Made by a program: the position numbers and the translations under genes. Positions 17,819-27,529 of a stretch of 64,000 bases of DNA are shown here, piece by piece (within the stretch, counting starts at the first letter, position 1; each line of letters opens with the position of its first letter). Source of the DNA: Aurantiacibacter suaedae (GTDB lineage Bacteria; Pseudomonadota; Alphaproteobacteria; Sphingomonadales; Sphingomonadaceae); contig NZ_SKCG01000001.1 in NCBI RefSeq assembly GCF_005434915.1, positions 1,116,001 to 1,180,000 of the forward strand. Reading direction: 5' to 3'. The notes beneath the pieces are model-generated. The model was not told where the DNA came from and made no database searches. It was given only the letters and a program-made list of their open reading frames with translations.

Positions 17819-20148
17819 CAGAATGCCTGCCCGATCGAGACATAGACCGCGAAGCTCGATTCGCCCGTGCGCCGGTCGATCGGCATGGCGACATCCAGTC
17901 GCAGCGGGCCGAAGTTGGTATAGTAACGCCCGCCCACGCCGACGCCGTAGCGAATATCGGTAAACTGCGGCGAGGTTTCCTCCCACGCCTGCCCGGCATC
18001 GACAAAGGCGGCGACGCCGAAGTTGCCGAAGCGATAGCGCACTTCGGCAGCGGCTTCGAACAGGCTGCGCCCGCCGATGTTGCGGGGGATGAACTCATCG
18101 GGCAAGTCTTCAGGGTCGGTGCCCGGCTCGATATCCTCGGGCGCGGGATAGTCGGGGTTGGGCTCCATCACGGTCGGCCCCAGATCCTGATAGCCGAACC
18201 CGCGCACCGAACCGCCGCCGCCGGCATAGAAGCGCCGCGATGGAGCAAGGTCATAGCGGCTGGCTCCCTGGATCGTGCCGAACCGGACGCGGCCCGCCAA
18301 CACGATCGAACTGGTGGCGGGGAAATAGGCCGACCCGTCAAGCTGCGCGCGGACATAGGGCGAAAAGCCCCCTTCGAGCGAGCCTTCCGGCTCGACCAGC
18401 AAAGTGGTGCGGAAACCCTTGGTGGGGTTGAGCAGATCATCGCTGCGATCGATACCGAACTGCCCGGTCAGCCCGCCGACGTAAAACGTGCGCCGCACCC
18501 GCTGCTCGGTTGCCAGATCGAAGTCCTGCTCGTTGGAGATCAGCACCTGCCCGCCATAGGCATAGGTAAACGGCTTCTGCCAGATCGAGGTCGAACTGTA
18601 GCTCCACAGTACGCCGAGCCGTCCGGTATAGGCTTCGTAGGCATCGTAATCGGTGTGGCGCGCCTGAGCGGTGAGCGTGAAGGTGCGATCACGCCGCCCG
18701 GCGTTGGAGCGGCGGAAGGTGGCGCTTGCCCCCTGCTCCTGCGTGCCCAGCACACCGCTGGCGATCAGTGCGCCTTCGGGTGGGAACAGGTTGCGGTGAG
18801 TCCAGCTGCCTTCCACGCGGAACCCCTGCCCGGTGCCATATCCCGCGCTGCCCGCGATGGTGCGCGGCGGACCGGCATTCTGTTCGACCAGCAAGGTGGC
18901 ATATTCCGCGCCATCGGGCGCAGGCTCGCCGCTGCGTTGCGGCGAGACGGTGACGGTGGAGAAAAGGCTGGTGGCTACCAGCGCCTGACGCAAGTCCTCA
19001 ACCAGACGGTTATCGTAAAGCTCGCCGCGCTTGAACCGGGCAAGCAGTTCGACATGCTCCTCATCGAACACCAGGTCGCCGCTGGTTTCGATCCCGCCAA
19101 ACACCGACAGCGGACCGGGATCGACGGGCAAGGTGTAGACGCCCTCGCCGCTTTCCTGATCGAGCAGCAGGTCGCGCTGCCCCAGTTCGGCAAAGGGATA
19201 GCCCCATTCGGGCAAGCCGACCAGAACCTTGGCTTCCCCCGCGAGCACTTCTGCCGCGACGATCGGATCGCCGATATCAAGCGACAATTCGCGCTTGATC
19301 AACCCTTCCGGCCGCGTTTCCGGCGCATCGATCACGATGTCGCTGAAGACATAGCGCGGCCCCGGCACCGCGTCGATGGTGGCAACGAAGGTCTGCTGCT
19401 CGTCCCCTTCCCCTTCACCCGTAATCTGACCGCGTACATCGGCGCTGTACCAGCCCTCGGAGGCGAGGATACGGCGCACCAGCTCGGCATCCTCGTCCAT
19501 GCGCGCGCGCAGCTGGGCGATGTTGGCTGCCTCACCGTCACCATCCTTGAGCGCGGAAAGGTCATCGAAAAGATTTACAAGGTCAGTCTCGCTCGCCGCC
19601 TGCGCCTCTTCCACACCAGAGAGCGCTACGCGGTAGTGCAGTTCGCTCTGCACCGGCGGGGCCTCGGCCTCGGCATATTCGAACGGTTCGGACAACAGAG
19701 TGTCGATCGGCTGCAATGGCGCGGCCAGTTCGGCATCGCGCACGGGAGCATCTTCGATTTCTTCGGTGGTGTCGCCATCGGCCAGCGATGGATCGCCCAG
19801 CGGAGCCTCGTCGCCCGGCTCGGCTTCACCGTCTTGCGCCGCGATACGCCGTTCGAATTCGTCGATCGATTCGAGCTCTTCATAGAGCGCCTCGTCGTCC
19901 GCCTCGTCGAGCGACGGCACCTCTTCGGCAAATTCTTCATCCGAGATGATGGTTTCCACCTCAGGCAGATCGGCATCGGCTGGCGGCGCGGGCAGTTCGA
20001 GCGGCTGATCCTGCGAATCGCCCTCGGCATCCTGCGCAAGCGCAGGCGCGCCCGTCAGCCAGAACGGTGCCGCGAGCAGCGGTGCCAGCAGAACAAGGGA
20101 TTTGCGTCGTGCGCCATGCGATGGTCGGGATTGGGGGACGCAGTTCAT
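17818..20148 (-). CDS. tamA: TamA / Omp85-family outer-membrane protein
   Basis: The 776-residue product starts at 20148; a signal peptide follows a basic N-terminus (ARRKSLVLLAPLL...ALAQD). Residues about 40-165 are an unusual, strongly acidic low-complexity stretch (many Asp, Glu, Pro and Ala). POTRA domains follow (about 165-400; KRELSLDIGDPIVA and a ARFKRGELYDNRLVEDLRQAL block). The C-terminal surface-antigen beta-barrel has the Omp85 RGF motif (VRGFGYQ) and ends VSIGQAF, a terminal-phenylalanine barrel signal. It partners with TamB, encoded immediately downstream. The acidic insert is absent from the enterobacterial TamA proteins I know. Confidence 0.9.
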   Translation of the reverse strand: MNCVPQSRPSHGARRKSLVLLAPLLAAPFWLTGAPALAQDAEGDSQDQPLELPAPPADADLPEVETIISDEEFAEEVPSLDEADDEALYEELESIDEFERRIAAQDGEAEPGDEAPLGDPSLADGDTTEEIEDAPVRDAELAAPLQPIDTLLSEPFEYAEAEAPPVQSELHYRVALSGVEEAQAASETDLVNLFDDLSALKDGDGEAANIAQLRARMDEDAELVRRILASEGWYSADVRGQITGEGEGDEQQTFVATIDAVPGPRYVFSDIVIDAPETRPEGLIKRELSLDIGDPIVAAEVLAGEAKVLVGLPEWGYPFAELGQRDLLLDQESGEGVYTLPVDPGPLSVFGGIETSGDLVFDEEHVELLARFKRGELYDNRLVEDLRQALVATSLFSTVTVSPQRSGEPAPDGAEYATLLVEQNAGPPRTIAGSAGYGTGQGFRVEGSWTHRNLFPPEGALIASGVLGTQEQGASATFRRSNAGRRDRTFTLTAQARHTDYDAYEAYTGRLGVLWSYSSTSIWQKPFTYAYGGQVLISNEQDFDLATEQRVRRTFYVGGLTGQFGIDRSDDLLNPTKGFRTTLLVEPEGSLEGGFSPYVRAQLDGSAYFPATSSIVLAGRVRFGTIQGASRYDLAPSRRFYAGGGGSVRGFGYQDLGPTVMEPNPDYPAPEDIEPGTDPEDLPDEFIPRNIGGRSLFEAAAEVRYRFGNFGVAAFVDAGQAWEETSPQFTDIRYGVGVGGRYYTNFGPLRLDVAMPIDRRTGESSFAVYVSIGQAF

Positions 20149-20530
20149 CCAGTCTTCTATCTTGCCAGCCGGAACAAGACCCGGCGATCGTCCGGGCCCT
20201 TCGGTCAAAAGGGACGTAGCGGGGTTAACGAGCAAAAGGGATAATAGTTCTCGAAAAAATGCGTCCAGTCGCACTTTGGGCGCGCTGGCCTGCCGGAACC
20301 GCCACCCGCTGCCGACGCACTCGTTCGCGTGCGGCCAAGTCTGGTTTGGCGATAGTCAAATGGATGTCGCATTCGCGTCATATCTGCCCTGCGGGGAAAA
20401 ACTGCTGGAAACCCCCGTCAACACGGCTAAGGGGCGCCCGACCATGGGTCGCGCCTTGGGAATTGTGCGTATATTGGCGTTGCCCGGCAGAGCTTGACGA
20501 TCAACCGCAGAGCGAGAGCCACGGCCGAAT
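20149..20530. other. Intergenic region between tamA and the phosphate transporter gene
   Basis: This 382-bp gap holds the divergent promoters of tamA (minus) and the phosphate transporter (plus). I see no gene. A small hairpin CCCGG-cgatcgt-CCGGG (20180-20196) lies in the tamA leader, and a run of six A residues in an AT-richer patch near 20240-20260 may mark a promoter. No convincing Pho box was found. Confidence 0.5.
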
Positions 20531-22156
20531 ATGAACCAGATCACGCAGACTTCCGGAGCCGGTGGCATCTATCCCCTGTCCGAGGATAAACCGCGCAAGG
20601 GCTTCTCCACATTCGACATGGGCTTTGCGGCGTTGTTCGTGCTGGCCTCTGCTGCTTTCATGGTCTGGGGCCTCGACTATACCAACCATACGCAGGTCGC
20701 CGTGTTCGGGCTGGCGACTGTGTTCGGCCTGTTCATGGCCTTCAACATCGGCGGCAACGATGTTGCCAATTCCTTCGGCACCTCGGTGGGTGCGGGGACG
20801 CTGACGATCAAGCAGGCGCTGGCTGTGGCGGCGATCTTCGAGGTCAGCGGCGCGGTGATCGCGGGCGGACAGGTAACCGACACGATCCGCAGCGGCATTG
20901 TCGACCTCGGCGGAGTCGATGTCGACCCGATGCATTTCGTATTCATCATGATGGCGGCGCTGCTGGCGGCGGCTCTGTGGCTGCTGTTCGCCAGCAGAAG
21001 GGGCTGGCCGGTCTCCACCACGCACTCCATCGTAGGCGGCATCGTCGGCAGCTCGATTGCGCTCGGCATCATGCTCAGCGGCGGCGATGCCGCGCTGTCG
21101 CTGGTGCAGTGGGACAAGATCGGCACCATCGCCATGTCGTGGGTGCTCTCACCCGTGCTTGGCGGGCTGGTGTCGTTTGGTCTGTTCACGCTGATCAAGC
21201 GGCACATCCTGCGCTATAACGAGCGGATGCTCGAACAGCTGCGCCGGATTCACAAGGAACGGCGCCAGCTGCGCGAGGAGCACAAGACCGCGTTTGAGCG
21301 GATGAGCGACATCCAGAAGATGTCTTACACGCACATGCTGGTGCGCGATTCCGAAGCGCTCGACGAAGAGGGCTTCACCGCTGAAGACCTAGAAACCGAT
21401 TACTACCGCCGCCTGCACGAGCTGCGCCAGCGCAAGGCCTCGCTTTCTGCGCACCGGGCCTTGCAGCAGTGGGTGCCGCTGGTGGCCGCCGGCGGCGCAA
21501 CGATCATCTCCGCCATGCTCCTGTTCAAGGGGCTGAAGAACATGGAGCTTGGGCTCTCCACGCTCAACACCTACCTGATCATGGGCATGATCGCGGCGGC
21601 GGTGTGGATGGCCACCTTCATCTTCGCGCGCACGCTGCGCGGCACTTCGCTCGACCGGTCGACCTTTCTGATCTTCAGCTGGTTGCAGGTGTTCACAGCC
21701 TCGGGCTTTGCCTTCAGTCACGGCGCGAACGACATCGCCAATGCCATCGGCCCCTTTGCCGCCATTCTCGATGTGCTGCGCAACGGGGAAATCGGCTCGT
21801 CCGCGGCGGTGCCTGCCCCGGCCATGATCGCCTTTGGCATCGCGCTGGTGGTGGGCCTGTGGTTCATCGGCAAGGAAGTGATCGCGACGGTCGGCCACAA
21901 CCTCACCAGGATGCACCCGGCCTCGGGCTTCACCGCCGAGCTGGCGGCCGCAGCAGTGGTGATGCTGGCCTCGACTTTCGGCCTGCCCGTATCGAGCACA
22001 CACATCCTGATTGGCGCGGTGCTCGGCATCGGGATCGTCAACCGCCAGACCAACTGGTCGCTGATGAAGCCGATTGCCGCGGCCTGGGTGATCACCCTGC
22101 CCGCTGCTGGCGCGCTTTCGGCATTGGTGTTCGTGGTGCTCGACGCGGTGTTCTAA
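20531..22156 (+). CDS. Inorganic phosphate transporter, PiT/PHO4 family
   Basis: The 541-residue membrane protein has the two inverted PHO4 signatures: [19 protein letters not shown] (about 74-92) and [17 protein letters not shown] (about 395-411). Each is followed by a VSTTH or VSSTH motif ([13 protein letters not shown] and [13 protein letters not shown]). A hydrophilic, charged loop of about 80 residues (about 220-305, [21 protein letters not shown]) separates the two halves, as in PitA-like proteins. It imports phosphate, usually as a metal-phosphate complex or with cations, across the inner membrane. ATG 20531 has only a weak ribosome site. Its stop overlaps that of the convergent outer-membrane factor gene by four bases. 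Confidence 0.92.
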   Translation: MNQITQTSGAGGIYPLSEDKPRKGFSTFDMGFAALFVLASAAFMVWGLDYTNHTQVAVFGLATVFGLFMAFNIGGNDVANSFGTSVGAGTLTIKQALAVAAIFEVSGAVIAGGQVTDTIRSGIVDLGGVDVDPMHFVFIMMAALLAAALWLLFASRRGWPVSTTHSIVGGIVGSSIALGIMLSGGDAALSLVQWDKIGTIAMSWVLSPVLGGLVSFGLFTLIKRHILRYNERMLEQLRRIHKERRQLREEHKTAFERMSDIQKMSYTHMLVRDSEALDEEGFTAEDLETDYYRRLHELRQRKASLSAHRALQQWVPLVAAGGATIISAMLLFKGLKNMELGLSTLNTYLIMGMIAAAVWMATFIFARTLRGTSLDRSTFLIFSWLQVFTASGFAFSHGANDIANAIGPFAAILDVLRNGEIGSSAAVPAPAMIAFGIALVVGLWFIGKEVIATVGHNLTRMHPASGFTAELAAAAVVMLASTFGLPVSSTHILIGAVLGIGIVNRQTNWSLMKPIAAAWVITLPAAGALSALVFVVLDAVF

Positions 22157-23556
22157 CGCGGAGCCTGCCATGCCCCGCCCAGCGCCTTGAACAGGGCCAC
22201 GGCGGCCTGCGCGGCTTCGGCCCTGGCGCTGGCAAGCGCGCGTTCGTTGGCGATCAGATCGAGCCGCGCGCTTTCGAGCACCAGACGGTTGTCCTCGCCG
22301 CTATCGAACCGCGCTTGCGACAGCGCAAAGGCGCGCTGCTGCGCCGCCAGCGCTGCTGCGCTCGCCTGTTCGGTACGCTGCGCTTCTAGGTAACGGTTGA
22401 TGGCCGCCTCGCTATCGGCCAGCGCTGTGATCACCGCCTGATCGTAGCGCGCCGCTGCCGCCTCGGCGCGGGCATCGGCGGCGCGGATCTGCGCGCGGAT
22501 GCGGCCGCCCGAGAAGATCGGCCAGGAAAAGCTCGGGCCGATGCTGAAGCGCAGCGAATCGGTGTCGACCAGATCATCGGCTGAGCGCGCCTGCATCCCC
22601 AGCCCGCCCATCAGCGAAAAGCGCGGAAACAGGTCTGCCGTGGCGACGCCGATGTCGGCAGTAGCAGCGGCAAGATCACGTTCGGCGGCGCGCACGTCGG
22701 GGCGGCGGCGCAACAGGTCTGATCGCAGGCCGACGAGGATCGTTTCGGGTGCCTCCGGCTGCGGCGCGGCGACGCGCAGTTCGGGCACGATTTCCTCGGG
22801 CATCACGCCCACCAGCGTTGCCAGCCGATAGGCGCTGGCCGCCTCCTGCGCACGCAGCCGCCCCACGGCTTCGCTGGCGCTGGCGGCACGGGCCTGCGCC
22901 TGTTCGGCGGTAAGCTGGCTGTCTTCGCCCGCGCGATAGCGTTGCTGCGCCAGCCCGGCGAGGTCACGAGCCGCCTGCGCCGCCGCTACGGCCTCAGCGC
23001 CCTGTGCCTGCGCCAGCCGTAAGTCCATATAGCTGCGCGCGATCTCGGCGCTCAACATTACCAGCGCATCGCCCAGGCGCGCCTCGGCAGCCTCGACCCG
23101 CGCCCCGGCACCTTGGGCCTCGCGGGTGCGGCGGCCCCAGAAGTCGATCTCCCAGCTGGCGTCGAAGCCGAGGTCGAACAGACTGAATTCAGGATCGAAC
23201 CCCGGAATGTTGCTCACCGGAAGCTGGCCGTTCTCGCTGAGTCGGTTTTCGGTGGCAGAGCCGCTTGCCTGAGCTTGCGGCAACCGCCCGCCAAGCACCG
23301 CATCGCGATTGGCGCGTGCCTCGGCCAGCCGCGCCTCGGCTTCGGCCACGGTGGGCGAACCTGCCAGCGCACGCTCGATCAGGGCGGTGAGCTGCGGATC
23401 GCCGAACTGCTGCCACCATGCCGGATCGATCGCACCGGGATCGGCGGGCTCGTTCCATTGCCCGGCAACGGCGGTCTCGGGCGCGACATAGTCCGGGCCG
23501 ACGGTGGTGCAGCCGCCAAGCAGAGCGAGGGCGATAAGGGGATGCAAGCGGGTCAT
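22153..23556 (-). CDS. Outer-membrane efflux lipoprotein, NodT/OprM family
   Basis: The 467-residue product starts at 23556. It has a lipoprotein signal (ALALLGGC) and the sequence [10 protein letters not shown] that typifies NodT-type outer-membrane factors. Two OEP repeats follow: [20 protein letters not shown] and [22 protein letters not shown], then a long coiled-coil ending ALFKALGG.W. It forms the trimeric outer-membrane channel of a tripartite exporter. It lies 4 bases after the stop of the last ABC permease gene, so it is part of the YbhGFSR-like operon. In Escherichia coli the equivalent pump has no linked outer-membrane gene. Confidence 0.92.
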   Translation of the reverse strand: MTRLHPLIALALLGGCTTVGPDYVAPETAVAGQWNEPADPGAIDPAWWQQFGDPQLTALIERALAGSPTVAEAEARLAEARANRDAVLGGRLPQAQASGSATENRLSENGQLPVSNIPGFDPEFSLFDLGFDASWEIDFWGRRTREAQGAGARVEAAEARLGDALVMLSAEIARSYMDLRLAQAQGAEAVAAAQAARDLAGLAQQRYRAGEDSQLTAEQAQARAASASEAVGRLRAQEAASAYRLATLVGVMPEEIVPELRVAAPQPEAPETILVGLRSDLLRRRPDVRAAERDLAAATADIGVATADLFPRFSLMGGLGMQARSADDLVDTDSLRFSIGPSFSWPIFSGGRIRAQIRAADARAEAAAARYDQAVITALADSEAAINRYLEAQRTEQASAAALAAQQRAFALSQARFDSGEDNRLVLESARLDLIANERALASARAEAAQAAVALFKALGGAWQAPR

Positions 23557-23560
23557 GGGG

Positions 23561-24658
23561 TTACTCCATCCGGGCGCGGAACAGCCAGGCCGCAGCGGCC
23601 AGCGTGACGGCGGCAATCAGGACAAGCGGCCACAGCTCTCCCAGCACCACCGCAGCCGGTTGCGCCTTCAGAAACTGGCCGAGCGAAATCTCGAGGAAAT
23701 AGCGCGCCGGGTTGGCATAGGTGATGATCTGCAACCACTGCGGCATGTTGCCGATTGGGCTGGCAAAGCCCGACAGCAGGATCACGGGCACTGTCGCCAC
23801 GAAGCTGCCGAGAAACGCCTGCTGCTGCGTCATCGACAGCGCCGAGACGAACATCCCCACCCCGATCAGCGCCATCAGGTAAGCGATGAGGCCGAGATAA
23901 AACAGCAGCACCGATCCGGTGAACGGCACTCCGAAAACCACCTGCGCCACCACGAGATAAACTGTCGCGTTGAGGAAGCCGACGAGAAACGGGGGCACCA
24001 TCTTGCCGATCAGGATCTCGCGCACCGACAGCGGGCTCACCATCAGCTGATCGAAGGTGCCCAGCTCACGCTCGCGCGCCACGGTCTGCGCTGTGATCGA
24101 CAGGCCCGCCACAGAGACGATCACCACGATCAGGCTCGGCAGGTTGAACCAGATATAATCGAGGTTCGGGTTGAACCAGTTGATCGCCACCACCACCGGC
24201 GGTGCGCGCTCGGTTCCCCGCACGCTCGCGCCCGCATCAGCAACAATCTGCTGCAGGTAGCCGCCCACGATCTGCGCCGCGTTCGAACGCCGCCCGTCAA
24301 GCACGACGCCCACCTGCGTCGGTTTGCCGCTGGCAAAAGCGCGGTCGAAGTCGGGCTCTATCACCAGCGCGGCGATCACTTCCTGCCGGTCGATCGCCTC
24401 GGCCAGATCTTCGTGCGAGCGGAGCCGCTGGATCGTGCCGATATTCCGGCTGCCCGCCAGCCGGTTGACGATCTCCACACTGGCCGTGCCAGTGGAACGA
24501 TCGAGCACGCCGACATCGACGTTCTTCACCTCCAGCGTGGAGGCGAAAGAGAAGATCACCAGTTGCAGCAGCGGCGGGATCACCAGCACGATGCGCGACT
24601 TGGGATCGCGCAGCAGGGCCCAGATTTCCTTGATCGTGATCGCTCTGAGTGCGCTCAT
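23561..24658 (-). CDS. ABC-2 type exporter permease (YbhR-like)
   Basis: The 365-residue product begins MSALRAITIKEIWALLRDPKSRIVLVIPPLLQL. It has one N-terminal membrane helix, a large periplasmic domain (about 45-175) and five C-terminal helices with the ABC-2 signature (ERELGTFDQLMVSPLSVREILIGK). The start overlaps the preceding permease stop by 4 bases. By gene order it corresponds to E. coli YbhR. It forms a heterodimeric channel with the adjoining permease; the pump's substrates in E. coli include cationic dyes and some drugs, but the substrate here is unknown. Confidence 0.88.
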   Translation of the reverse strand: MSALRAITIKEIWALLRDPKSRIVLVIPPLLQLVIFSFASTLEVKNVDVGVLDRSTGTASVEIVNRLAGSRNIGTIQRLRSHEDLAEAIDRQEVIAALVIEPDFDRAFASGKPTQVGVVLDGRRSNAAQIVGGYLQQIVADAGASVRGTERAPPVVVAINWFNPNLDYIWFNLPSLIVVIVSVAGLSITAQTVARERELGTFDQLMVSPLSVREILIGKMVPPFLVGFLNATVYLVVAQVVFGVPFTGSVLLFYLGLIAYLMALIGVGMFVSALSMTQQQAFLGSFVATVPVILLSGFASPIGNMPQWLQIITYANPARYFLEISLGQFLKAQPAAVVLGELWPLVLIAAVTLAAAAWLFRARME

Positions 24659-25800
24659 GTGTCGAGGCTCCGGCGGCTGGCGCGGAAGCACAGCAGGAAG
24701 AAGATCGCCCCGAACACCAGCAAATATCCGATGGCGGGCAGGATCAGCGACCAGATGTCGCCGGCCAGAAACACCGTTTGCAGCGCGGGAATGAAATAGC
24801 GTGCGGGCACAATATAGGTGATCGCCTGAATCCATTTCGGCATCGAGGCGATCTCGAACAGGAAACCTGAAAGCAGGAAGGTCGGTAAAAACCCGCTCAG
24901 CAGCGCAACCTGGCTGGCCACGAACTGGTTCTTCGTCGCCGCCGAGATGAACAGGCCCTGCCCCAGCGCGGGCATCAGGTAGGCCATGGTCAGAATGAGC
25001 AAGGCAAACAGAGAACCCCTCAGCGGCACCCCGAAGACCGTGGTGGCGAGCACGGTGCACAAGGCCATCGAGGCCAGCGCGAGCAGGAAATAGGGCACCA
25101 TCTTGCTGGCGAGAAATTCGCTCATCCGCATCGGCGTTGCCATCATCGCCTCCATCGTGCCGCGTTCCCACTCGCGCGCGATCACGAGGCTGGTTAGCAG
25201 GGTGCCGATCATCGTCATCACGATGGCGATGGCCCCGGGAACGAGGAAATTGCGGCTGGCGAGCGAAGGGTTGTACCAGTACCGCAGCGACATGTCGGTC
25301 GGCGGCGGGGCGCGCAGGCCAGCCGCGCCTGCTTCCTGCGCGGCCCAGGTCTGCGCCACGCCCCGCGCATAGGCGGTGGTGAAATTGGCCGCGTTGGGCT
25401 GCGAACCATCGGCAATGATCTGGATCGGCGGCCTGTGCCCGCGCGCTGCGCCGCTGCCGAAATCCTGCGGGATCACTACGATCCCGCGTATATCGCCCGC
25501 GATCAACTTTTCGCGCAAAGGAGCCGCCGTACGTTCCTCAACGACTTCGAAATAAGGGCTGTGCCGGTAGGCCGAGGCGAGCGACATGGCTGCCGCGCTA
25601 TCGTCCTGCAACGCAAGGCCGATGCGGGTGCGCGAGTTATCGAGGTTGATGGCATAGCCGAACAGGAACAGCAGCAGCACCGGCAGCGCTATCGCAATCA
25701 GGATGGTGGAAGGATCGCGCACAATCTGCACGCCTTCCTTCACCACCATGGCGCGCAGGCGCTGGCCATCGATATGCCACTCGCGCCGCCGCCCGCTCAT
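24655..25800 (-). CDS. ABC-2 type exporter permease (YbhS-like)
   Basis: The 381-residue product begins MSGRRREWHIDGQRLRAMVVKEGVQIVRDPST, typical of YbhS. After a first helix (about 34-54) comes a periplasmic domain with QDFGSGAARG and ADGSQPNAANF blocks, then five helices with REWERGTMEAMMATPMRMSEF. It is paired by 4-base overlaps with the ATPase gene upstream and the second permease downstream, so all are made from one message. Its partner is the product of 23561-24658. Confidence 0.88.
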   Translation of the reverse strand: MSGRRREWHIDGQRLRAMVVKEGVQIVRDPSTILIAIALPVLLLFLFGYAINLDNSRTRIGLALQDDSAAAMSLASAYRHSPYFEVVEERTAAPLREKLIAGDIRGIVVIPQDFGSGAARGHRPPIQIIADGSQPNAANFTTAYARGVAQTWAAQEAGAAGLRAPPPTDMSLRYWYNPSLASRNFLVPGAIAIVMTMIGTLLTSLVIAREWERGTMEAMMATPMRMSEFLASKMVPYFLLALASMALCTVLATTVFGVPLRGSLFALLILTMAYLMPALGQGLFISAATKNQFVASQVALLSGFLPTFLLSGFLFEIASMPKWIQAITYIVPARYFIPALQTVFLAGDIWSLILPAIGYLLVFGAIFFLLCFRASRRSLDT

Positions 25801-27527
25801 GCCGCTGCCTCACCGGCTTCGCGGGTCGCATCGCTCGCCTCGATCATGGCGATGAAGGTGTCTTCCATGGTCGGATCGTCCAGCTCCGCCATGTCGGCGG
25901 CCTGCTGTTTGAGATCGTCGGGCGTCCCGCTGGCGATCTGCTGCGAGCGGTAAATCAACGTGATCTGGTCGCAATATTCGGCCTCTTCCATGAAGTGCGT
26001 GGTGACGAGCACCGCCACACCCTTTTCGACCAGCCCGTTGATATGGGTCCAGAATTCGCGCCTTGTTACCGGATCGACCCCGCTGGTCGGCTCGTCGAGG
26101 AACAGCACCGATGGCTCGTGCATAACGGCGGCGGCAAGCGCTAGGCGCTGCTTGAAACCGAGTGGCAGGGTGCCGGCGTTGGTCTTCATCACATCGCCGA
26201 GTTCGAACACGTCGACCACGCGGGCAATCGCCTCCTTCGCCCCGCTGCGAGTGAGGCCATAGGCCCCGGCAAAGAAATCGAGATTCTGCGCGACCGAAAG
26301 GTCGCCATAAAGCGAGAACTTCTGCGCCATATAGCCGAGCGCCGCGCGCGCCTTGCCACCCGAGGTGCGCAGATCGTGCCCTGCCACCGCACCCTCTCCG
26401 TCGGTGGGCGTGAGCAGACCGCACAGCATCTTGAAGGTGGTCGATTTGCCCGCACCGTTGGGGCCGAGCAGGCCGAAAATCGTGCCATAGGGCACTTCGA
26501 AGCTGACATCGCTGGCGGCGGTGAAATCGCCGAAAGTCTTGGTCAGCCCCTTGGCCACAATCGCCTTTCCATCGTCTCCGGCCACGGTGCGATAGGCTTC
26601 GGCAAGCTGGCTGGTGCCCTTGGGGCCGCCGCCCAATCGCTCGATGAAGCCGTCCTCGAAGCGCGGCGTGGCAGGCTCGAGCTGGAAGCCGCTTTCGCCC
26701 GCCAGCCTGTCAGGCTCATCAAGCAGGAGGCGCACCGAGCGGCCCTGAATGGTGCCGTCGATCACGCCCTCGCGGTCGAGCATCTCGGTGAGCAAGCGGC
26801 GGCGGCGCTGCTCGAACCCGGTCAGCCGCACGACGCGGTCGGCAACAGAGCCGGTCAGTTCGGAGGGATCGCCGTCGAACAGCAACTTGCCTTCGTTGAG
26901 GAGGTAAACGCGGTCGCACTTCTCGGCCTCGTCGAGATAGGCAGTCGACCACAGCACCCCCATGCCGCCATAGTCCTCATCGGCGGTCAGCTCCTGCACC
27001 ATGGCCCACAGCTCGCGGCGGCTGATCGGATCCACCCCCACGCCCGGCTCGTCAAGCAGCAGCAGCCGCGGGCGTTTCACCAGGGCGCAGGCAAGGCCGA
27101 GCTTCTGCTTCATCCCGCCCGATAGCTGGCCCGCAAGCCGTTCGCGGAAACGCGCGAGATCAGTGAAGGATAGCAAACGCTCAAAGGTCTTCTCGCGCTC
27201 GTCATCGGGCAGCGCGCGCATCTCGGCATAAAGGTTGAGGTTCTGCTCGACCGACAGATCTTCATAAAGGCCGAAACGCTGCGGCATGTAGCCGAGGTCG
27301 GCCAGATCCTCGCCCGGGGCCTGTCCAAGCACTTCGATGTCGCCTTCGTCAGCGGCCATCAGCCCGGCAAGAATACGGATCAGCGTCGTCTTGCCTGCGC
27401 CATCGGGGCCGACAAGCCCGGTCACGCCGCCGGTGGGGATGGTGATCGAGACGCCGTCGAGCGCGGGGGCGGCCAGCCCCTCGAAGCGCTTGACCACGCC
27501 TGTGGCGATGGCGACCGCGTCGCCCAT
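25797..27527 (-). CDS. ABC exporter ATPase with two fused nucleotide-binding domains (YbhF-like)
   Basis: The 576-residue product carries two complete ABC ATPase domains. Domain 1 has the Walker A VGPDGAGKTTL (about 40-50), signature LSGGMKQK and Walker B LLLLDEPGVGVDP. Domain 2 has Walker A LGPNGAGKSTT (about 355-365) and Walker B VLFLDEPTSGVDP, but its signature reads LPLGFKQR instead of LSGGQ. That degenerate second signature is also seen in YbhF-type proteins as I recall, and would leave one weak ATP site. It drives export through the two permeases encoded downstream. Confidence 0.9.
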   Translation of the reverse strand: MGDAVAIATGVVKRFEGLAAPALDGVSITIPTGGVTGLVGPDGAGKTTLIRILAGLMAADEGDIEVLGQAPGEDLADLGYMPQRFGLYEDLSVEQNLNLYAEMRALPDDEREKTFERLLSFTDLARFRERLAGQLSGGMKQKLGLACALVKRPRLLLLDEPGVGVDPISRRELWAMVQELTADEDYGGMGVLWSTAYLDEAEKCDRVYLLNEGKLLFDGDPSELTGSVADRVVRLTGFEQRRRRLLTEMLDREGVIDGTIQGRSVRLLLDEPDRLAGESGFQLEPATPRFEDGFIERLGGGPKGTSQLAEAYRTVAGDDGKAIVAKGLTKTFGDFTAASDVSFEVPYGTIFGLLGPNGAGKSTTFKMLCGLLTPTDGEGAVAGHDLRTSGGKARAALGYMAQKFSLYGDLSVAQNLDFFAGAYGLTRSGAKEAIARVVDVFELGDVMKTNAGTLPLGFKQRLALAAAVMHEPSVLFLDEPTSGVDPVTRREFWTHINGLVEKGVAVLVTTHFMEEAEYCDQITLIYRSQQIASGTPDDLKQQAADMAELDDPTMEDTFIAMIEASDATREAGEAAA

Positions 27528-27529
27528 GC

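Noticed and set aside
15113-17845. A 910-codon open frame on the plus strand
   Set aside because: It is antisense to tamB and shows no recognisable family or ribosome site.
20149-20530. Pho box before the phosphate transporter gene
   Set aside because: No pair of CTGTCAT-like heptamers with the right spacing could be found.
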